A stretch of 10,683 bases of DNA, from positions 1 to 10,683 of the forward strand of contig JAQUXD010000058.1 in NCBI GenBank assembly GCA_028692535.1, read 5' to 3'. Position 1 is the stretch's first letter, and every line of letters starts with the position of its first letter. The notes below the pieces were generated by a model that worked only from the letters and a program-made list of their open reading frames with translations, ran no database searches and was not told the DNA's origin. Source of the DNA: Eubacteriales bacterium. Its GTDB lineage: Bacteria > Bacillota > Clostridia > Peptostreptococcales > Anaerovoracaceae. Below, piece after piece: positions 6,214-10,683 of the stretch. Both the position numbers and the translations under genes were made by a program.

Positions 6214-8400
6214 ATGAAATTGTTTCAAAAGAAGATTCGAAAGGATCGTACCATTCAGGATAAACGAGACGATATAGACCGGAAAGGTCTGTCCGAAGAA
6301 GAGGTCGCCCGGCTGGAAGCGGAGGCGGTCCTGCAAAAATATGATAAAGAATCTGCCTTTCGAAACAAGCTGCCTGCAAATGTGACCAAAGCCATTTCGG
6401 CGATCCTGATCCTTTTTTCGCTGTTTCAGCTCTATACCACCATCTGGACGATCCCGATCCAGAAGCTGCGCCCCATTCATTTGGCCTTTACGCTGCTGCT
6501 GGTGTTTTTGTTGTATCCCGCGGCCCGGTGGCTGAAAAAGGATCGAATCCCCTGGTATGATGCGATCTTCGCCTTTATGGCGCTGGGCTGCGCGTTGTAT
6601 ATTCCGTTCAATTACGAATACGTGATCCAGAATGTAGGGAATTATACTCCTACGGATATCGCAGTCGGCGTCGTGGGGATCCTCCTGCTGATGGAGGCCT
6701 GCCGGCGGGTGGTGGGTCTGCCGATCCTGATCATCGTTTCGGGGTTTTTGCTGTACGCATTGCTCGGGGAGAACATTCCGGGTACGTTCGGCCATCGGGG
6801 TTACACCATCAAACAAATCATCAATCACATGTATTTCACCACCTCCGGTGTCTTCGGCACGCCGCTGGGGGTGTCGGCGACCTTTATCTTCCTGTTCATT
6901 CTCTTTGGTGCATTCCTGGAAAAAACGGGTGTGGGACGACTTTTCATCGATCTGGCCAATGCCATTGCCGGACGGAGGATCGGCGGCCCCGCAAAAGTGG
7001 CGGTCATTTCTTCGGCATTGCAGGGCACGGTTTCCGGCAGTTCCGTGGCCAACACTGTCAGCACCGGATCGTTTACCATACCGGCCATGAAGAAGTTGGG
7101 ATACAAGCCTGAGTTCGCCGGGGCCGTGGAAGCGGCGGCTTCCACCGGCGGACAGCTGATGCCTCCCATCATGGGCGCGGCAGCTTTCCTGATGGCCGAA
7201 TCTACAGGATTTGCTTACGCTTCGGTGGTCAAGTCGGCCATCATCCCGGCGCTTCTGTACTTTTCCGGTATTCTGATCAGTGTCCACCACGAGGCTCGGA
7301 AAATCGGACTCAAAGGGATGGATGACGCAGATATTCCAAATGCCGGTCAGGTGATGCGGGAACGGGGGCACTTGCTGTTGCCCTTGGCGTTCATGATCTA
7401 CATGCTGGCCAGCAAGGTAACGCCTTCTTATGCCGCGCTGGGAGCGATCCTCACCTCCCTGATGGCCTACAGCATCAACTGGTGGGCTGTGATTCCCGTG
7501 GCGGCCATGGTCGGCGCCATGAACTTCGATATCATCTTTACCAGGTATGCCCCCTGGGCGATCCTGCTGTGGCTGATCTTGTGTTTTGCCATCAACGGAC
7601 GGAAGGGGACTACACTGGCCGAAAAACTGGGCTTTGATCCGATGGATCTGGTGGATGCGCTGCAGAAAGGCGCCCGAAACGTCCTGACGGTGGCCGTAGC
7701 CTGCGCTATGGCGGGCATGATCGTGGGAACGGTCACGCTCACCGGTCTGGGCCTGAAGTTCGCTACCGGACTGGCCAGCCTGGCAGGCAACAACATTTAT
7801 CTGCTGATGTTCTTTACCATGATATCGTCCATCGTCCTGGGCATGGGGGTGCCCACCACGGCCAACTATCTGATCACATCCACGATTTGCGCGCCGGCGC
7901 TGATCGGGCTCCTTACGACGATGAACGGACTGGAAACCTCAACGATGGCCATCGTCATGAGCGCCCATTTGTTCGTGTTCTATTTCGGGATCGTGGCGGA
8001 TATCACACCGCCGGTGGCGCTGGCGGCCATGGCCGGCTCGGCGATTGCCAAGGGAGAACCTTTTAAGACGGGGGTGACCGCCACACGAATCGCCATCGGC
8101 GCGTTTATCGTACCCTATATCTTTGTACTTAATCCTTCCATGCTCATGATCGACACCACATTCTTCGCTGTGGCGCAAAACGTAGGGACCGCACTGCTTG
8201 GCATGTATTCGCTGTCCGGCGGACTGGCCGGCTACGTTCAGGATCATTGTACATGGTATGAGCGGATCATCTTTATTGCCGCCGGCCTGGGCATGATCAT
8301 TCCGGGCACTATGACCGATGTGGTGGGACTGGCCGTCGTCGGTCTCATGATCGCCTTGCAGTTGATGCGGACCAGAAAACACAGGCCTGCAGGGGCATAG
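6214..8400 (+). CDS. TAXI-TRAP transporter fused permease (small plus large membrane subunits)
   Basis: A 728-residue integral membrane protein in which the 4-helix DctQ-like and the large DctM-like TRAP subunits are fused, the usual form in TAXI systems. A charged hydrophilic stretch (1-56) precedes the first membrane segment (about 57-80). Family motifs include MEACRRVVGLPILI (160-173), FLFILFGAFLEKTGVGRLFID (226-246), SSALQGTVSGSSVANTVSTG (266-285) and EAAASTGGQLMPPIMGAAAF (306-325), with a matching second half around GMGVPTTANYL and FYFGIVADITPPVALAA. ATG 6214 has AGGAGG at 6202-6207 with 6-nt spacing; the same frame is open back to 5965, but that part overlaps the DUF1850 gene and is not TRAP-like. 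The gene sits last in the operon, before a hairpin at 8425-8457. Confidence 0.95.
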   Translation: MKLFQKKIRKDRTIQDKRDDIDRKGLSEEEVARLEAEAVLQKYDKESAFRNKLPANVTKAISAILILFSLFQLYTTIWTIPIQKLRPIHLAFTLLLVFLLYPAARWLKKDRIPWYDAIFAFMALGCALYIPFNYEYVIQNVGNYTPTDIAVGVVGILLLMEACRRVVGLPILIIVSGFLLYALLGENIPGTFGHRGYTIKQIINHMYFTTSGVFGTPLGVSATFIFLFILFGAFLEKTGVGRLFIDLANAIAGRRIGGPAKVAVISSALQGTVSGSSVANTVSTGSFTIPAMKKLGYKPEFAGAVEAAASTGGQLMPPIMGAAAFLMAESTGFAYASVVKSAIIPALLYFSGILISVHHEARKIGLKGMDDADIPNAGQVMRERGHLLLPLAFMIYMLASKVTPSYAALGAILTSLMAYSINWWAVIPVAAMVGAMNFDIIFTRYAPWAILLWLILCFAINGRKGTTLAEKLGFDPMDLVDALQKGARNVLTVAVACAMAGMIVGTVTLTGLGLKFATGLASLAGNNIYLLMFFTMISSIVLGMGVPTTANYLITSTICAPALIGLLTTMNGLETSTMAIVMSAHLFVFYFGIVADITPPVALAAMAGSAIAKGEPFKTGVTATRIAIGAFIVPYIFVLNPSMLMIDTTFFAVAQNVGTALLGMYSLSGGLAGYVQDHCTWYERIIFIAAGLGMIIPGTMTDVVGLAVVGLMIALQLMRTRKHRPAGA

Positions 8401-8424
8401 GCTGCCGTGATCTGAAAACGTTCG

Positions 8425-8457
8425 GAAAGCTTGCTGTCATATTGGCGGCAAGCTTTC
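8425..8457 (+). terminator. Hairpin after the TRAP operon, probable terminator
   Basis: GAAAGCTTGCTGTC (8425-8438) pairs with GGCGGCAAGCTTTC (8444-8457) along 14 positions (two G-U wobbles) around the loop ATATT. It lies 25 bp after the permease stop. The run of T after the stem is short (TTTC is inside the stem, then TCATG), so termination may be partial. Its 3' arm overlaps the possible -35 region of the rmuC promoter. Confidence 0.65.
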
Positions 8458-8462
8458 TCATG

Positions 8463-8471
8463 TGATATAAT
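8463..8471 (+). promoter_or_regulatory. Extended -10 promoter of rmuC
   Basis: TGATATAAT is a perfect TATAAT (8466-8471) with the upstream TGn extension. A weak -35 match, TTGGCG (8442-8447), lies 18 bp upstream inside the preceding hairpin. Extended -10 promoters often need little -35. Transcription would start near 8478, about 20 nt before the rmuC ATG. Confidence 0.7.
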
Positions 8472-8497
8472 ATATCGATGCGGAAAGGGAGGAAGCT

Positions 8498-9628
8498 ATG
8501 ACAGAAAACCTTGCAATGGCCGTCACTCTGGGAGTTGCCATAATACTTATTATGATACTCCTTTGGATGGTATCCGTTTTTCGGCGTGAATTGCGGGAAA
8601 ACCGGAAGGAATTGACTTCCTATATGCAGATGAGCTTCCAGACCCTCCATCAGACCATGACGGAAGGGGCGATGCAAAACGAACAGAAACTGGAAAACAT
8701 ACGGGTGACCATGGAAAACCGCCTTTCTTTCCTGCAGCAGGACAATCATCAGCAGCTGGAGCGCATGCGTCAGACTGTGGATGAAAAGCTTCAGCAGACC
8801 CTGGAAGAACGGATCAGCAAATCCTTCGAATCCGTGCGTAAAAGCCTGGAAGAGGTCTATAGGGGACTGGGTGAGATGCAAACACTGGCCTCCGGCGTGG
8901 GCGACCTGAAAAAGGTGCTGTCCAACGTCAAGACCCGGGGGATCCTGGGAGAAATACAATTAGGCGCCATCCTGGAACAGATCCTGTCGAAGGAGCAGTA
9001 CGAGGAGAACGTCTGTACCCGCCGGGAGGGCAACGAGCGGGTGGAGTTTGCCGTTAAGATGCCCGGAGACGGAGGCCAGACTATTTGGCTGCCCATCGAC
9101 GCAAAATTTCACGGCGATACCTATGCCAATCTGATGAACGCCTACGAAACAGGCGATCAGCAGGCCATCGTTCAGACCCGCCGCATGCTCGTGGATGCCC
9201 TGCGCAAATCCGCCAAAGACATCCATGACAAGTATATCGATCCGCCGGGCACCACGGATTTTGCCGTGCTGTTCCTGCCTTTCGAGGGCTTGTACGCCGA
9301 AGCGGTGAATCTGGGCGCCATGGAGACGCTTCAAAGAGAAAACAAGGTGATGGTAGCCGGACCGGCCACCATGGCGGCTCTGCTGAACAGTCTGCAGATG
9401 GGGTTCAAGACCCTGGCCATCCAGAAGCATTCGGGACAGGTGTGGAACATACTGGGCGCCGTCAAGAGTGAATTCGACAAGTTCGGCGATGTGCTGGCCG
9501 CGACCCAGCAGCGCCTGAATCAGGCCAACGAAGAGTTGGATAAACTGGTGGGGACCAGAACGCGCAGCATTCAGCGGACGCTGCGCAGCGTTCAGGACCT
9601 GGCCGGGGAAATACAAAGGGAAGAATGA
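8498..9628 (+). CDS. rmuC: DNA recombination protein RmuC homologue
   Basis: RmuC-family proteins limit inversions at short inverted repeats in E. coli and are predicted to be nucleases. The 376-residue protein has one N-terminal membrane segment (about 7-27), a long helical coiled-coil region rich in Glu, Gln and Lys (about 30-130), and the RmuC core from about 137. The core shows VKTRGILGEIQLGAILEQIL (144-163), VEFAVKMPG (182-190) and LPIDAKFHGDTY (198-209). Glu183, Asp201 and Lys203 fit the D/E-x-K spacing of a nuclease-like active site. Later blocks include DFAVLFLPFEGLYAEA and AGPATMAALLNSLQMGFKTLAIQK. GGGAGG at 8487-8492 lies 5 nt before ATG 8498. The stop overlaps the start of the metallophosphoesterase gene by 4 bp, so the two are probably translated together. 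Function in this organism is inferred from the family. Confidence 0.95.
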   Translation: MTENLAMAVTLGVAIILIMILLWMVSVFRRELRENRKELTSYMQMSFQTLHQTMTEGAMQNEQKLENIRVTMENRLSFLQQDNHQQLERMRQTVDEKLQQTLEERISKSFESVRKSLEEVYRGLGEMQTLASGVGDLKKVLSNVKTRGILGEIQLGAILEQILSKEQYEENVCTRREGNERVEFAVKMPGDGGQTIWLPIDAKFHGDTYANLMNAYETGDQQAIVQTRRMLVDALRKSAKDIHDKYIDPPGTTDFAVLFLPFEGLYAEAVNLGAMETLQRENKVMVAGPATMAALLNSLQMGFKTLAIQKHSGQVWNILGAVKSEFDKFGDVLAATQQRLNQANEELDKLVGTRTRSIQRTLRSVQDLAGEIQREE

Positions 9629-10350
9629 GTTTATATGCGATCGGGGATCTCCATCTCACCTTCGGGGGACAGGTGGATAAGCCCATGGATATCTACGGCG
9701 GCCCCTGGGTGCGCCATACAGAAAAACTGCAGGAGCGATGGCGGGAGCTGATCCGGCCGGAAGACACGGTGCTCATCCCCGGGGATATCTCCTGGGCCAT
9801 GCATCTGCGGGATGCGATCCCGGATCTTCTTTGGATCGCGGAACTGCCGGGCACGAAGGTGCTTCTGCGGGGAAATCACGACCTGTGGTGGGGCTCGCTC
9901 AAGAAGATGGCCGACATTCACGATTCGCTGTTCTTTCTGCAAAACAACTGCTATGAAGGAGATGATTTCATCATCGCCGGCTCCCGGGGGTGGCTTTGTC
10001 CGGGAGACAAGGATTTTACGGAAGATACGGACAGGAAGATCTATGAGCGGGAGTTGATCCGATTGGATCTTTCCCTCAAGGATGCATTGGCGGCCCGAAA
10101 GCGTGCGGAGGAGAACGGAATCCATAAGCAGCTGATCGGCACGATGCATTTCCCGCCTATGAACGAACGCAAGCAGCCTTCGGGCTTTACCGAAGCCTTC
10201 GCACAGACCGGCGCCGTTCGAGTGGTCTACGGTCACCTGCACGGAGAGACGGCCTACTACAGCGGTCCTCAGGGTATGCATGACGGCGTAGAGTATCTGT
10301 TGTGCTCACTGGACAAACTGAACGGGGAACCGAAATTGATCGTGGAGTGA
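9625..10350 (+). CDS. Metallophosphoesterase (COG1768-like predicted phosphohydrolase)
   Basis: A 241-residue soluble calcineurin-like phosphoesterase that binds two metal ions. All standard motifs are present: GDLH (Asp8, His10), GDISWAMH (Asp54), GNHD (Asn84, His85, Asp86), MHFPP (His175) and GHLHG (His204, His206). These give a complete metal and catalytic set, so it should be active on a phosphoester. The substrate is unknown; the family spans proteins, nucleotides and nucleic acids. It resembles the small COG1768 group of predicted phosphohydrolases of Firmicutes, an assignment made from memory of motifs such as GDISWAM. The ATG overlaps the rmuC stop (ATGA), with only a short AAGGGA just upstream, which suggests dependence on rmuC translation. 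deoB starts 4 bp after the stop. Confidence 0.9.
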   Translation: MSLYAIGDLHLTFGGQVDKPMDIYGGPWVRHTEKLQERWRELIRPEDTVLIPGDISWAMHLRDAIPDLLWIAELPGTKVLLRGNHDLWWGSLKKMADIHDSLFFLQNNCYEGDDFIIAGSRGWLCPGDKDFTEDTDRKIYERELIRLDLSLKDALAARKRAEENGIHKQLIGTMHFPPMNERKQPSGFTEAFAQTGAVRVVYGHLHGETAYYSGPQGMHDGVEYLLCSLDKLNGEPKLIVE

Positions 10351-10354
10351 AATC

Positions 10355-10683
10355 ATGAAAAGAGCAATCATCATCGTACTGGACAGCCTGGGGATCGGCG
10401 CGCTGCCCGATGCGGCGCAGTACGGAGACGAAGGAAGCAACACACTGAGAAGTCTTGCGAAAGCGAAGGATCCCTTTCAGATCCCAAACCTTGTGGATAT
10501 GGGGCTGGGAAATATCGCCGGCGTGGAAGGCGTAAAAAGGGTTCCCGTGCCTGCAGGAGCCTTCGGACGGTTAAGGGAAGCTTCCAAAGGAAAGGATACC
10601 ATCACCGGGCACTGGGAGATCGCCGGGATCCTGACGGAAGAGCCTTTCAAGACCTATCCCGACGGTTTTCCGAAGGAGTTTAT
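10355..10683 (+). CDS. deoB: Phosphopentomutase, N-terminal part (3' end outside window)
   Basis: Phosphopentomutase (EC 5.4.2.7) interconverts ribose-1-phosphate and ribose-5-phosphate, and the deoxyribose forms, in nucleoside salvage. The 109 visible codons start MKRAIIIVLDSLGIGALPDA, where Asp10 is the expected metal ligand of the alkaline-phosphatase-like fold. They also contain DEGSNTL (25-31), IPNLVDMGLGN (43-53) and GKDTITGHWEIAG (79-91). The threonine in TGHWE (Thr84) is the likely phosphorylated residue; most relatives have DTTTGHWE, so Ile83 is a mild variant. ATG 10355 has GGAG at 10344-10347, overlapping the end of the preceding gene. The frame is open to the window edge, so the gene is cut, not broken. 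It probably shares a transcript with rmuC and the phosphoesterase gene. Confidence 0.95.
   Translation, partial: MKRAIIIVLDSLGIGALPDAAQYGDEGSNTLRSLAKAKDPFQIPNLVDMGLGNIAGVEGVKRVPVPAGAFGRLREASKGKDTITGHWEIAGILTEEPFKTYPDGFPKEF

Noticed and set aside
6178..7371. A 397-codon open frame on the - strand opposite the TRAP permease
   Set aside because: It lies fully antisense to a well-supported permease gene, has a low-complexity Gln/Arg/His-rich product with no recognisable motif, and lacks a convincing ribosome binding site. It reflects codon bias of the true gene.
8960..9616. A 218-codon - strand frame opposite rmuC, and a neighbouring 204-codon frame at 8345-8959
   Set aside because: Both are antisense to the conserved RmuC coding sequence and yield His/Gln/Phe-rich products without domain features.
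9631..10281. A 216-codon - strand frame opposite the metallophosphoesterase
   Set aside because: The opposite strand carries a complete set of metal-binding motifs; this frame shows no family signature and no start signals.
1..10683. Mobile elements, CRISPR repeats, tRNA or defence genes
   Set aside because: No transposase, repeat-spacer pattern, integrase or tRNA-like fold was seen; gene order and base composition look like ordinary chromosome.

Overview
The window looks like a chromosomal segment from a low-to-mid GC Gram-positive anaerobe, most likely a member of the Clostridia (Bacillota). This rests on strong AGGAGG-type ribosome binding sites, sigma-A-like promoters, a secreted GH18 protein with SH3 and copper-amine-oxidase-like modules, a small Smr-domain protein, and a TAXI-type TRAP transporter with a fused permease. 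No species can be named from the sequence alone. No mobile element, CRISPR array, rRNA or tRNA was seen.

Region 1 (1-2269, + strand) is the end of a hexuronate catabolic operon: the C-terminal part of mannonate dehydratase (uxuA), KDPG/KHG aldolase (eda) and 2-keto-3-deoxygluconate kinase (kdgK). The three genes are joined by ATGA start/stop overlaps. Together they take D-mannonate to KDG, then KDPG, then pyruvate plus glyceraldehyde-3-phosphate. A 14-bp hairpin at 2294-2326 separates this operon from the convergent genes that follow.

Region 2 (2327-4382, - strand) is a two-gene unit. A secreted GH18 (YaaH/SleL-like) protein is followed by a 112-residue Smr-domain protein that starts at GTG, with its Shine-Dalgarno sequence laid over the GH18 stop codon.

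Region 3 (4383-4664) is a divergent intergenic region. It holds one good promoter for each direction and several dyad-symmetric sequences that could be operators.

Region 4 (4665-8400, + strand) is a complete TAXI-TRAP transporter operon: a lipoprotein solute-binding protein, a DUF1850 membrane-anchored protein, and a fused DctQM-type permease. The substrate cannot be read from the sequence.

Region 5 (8401-10683, + strand) starts with a hairpin and an extended -10 promoter. It then carries rmuC, a COG1768-like metallophosphoesterase overlapping rmuC by 4 bp, and the first 109 codons of phosphopentomutase (deoB), cut by the window end.

Most genes belong to recognisable families. The least explained items are the DUF1850 protein, the putative operators between the divergent promoters, the GH18-Smr pairing and the rmuC-phosphoesterase pairing. 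I found no convincing evidence of a wholly undescribed system.
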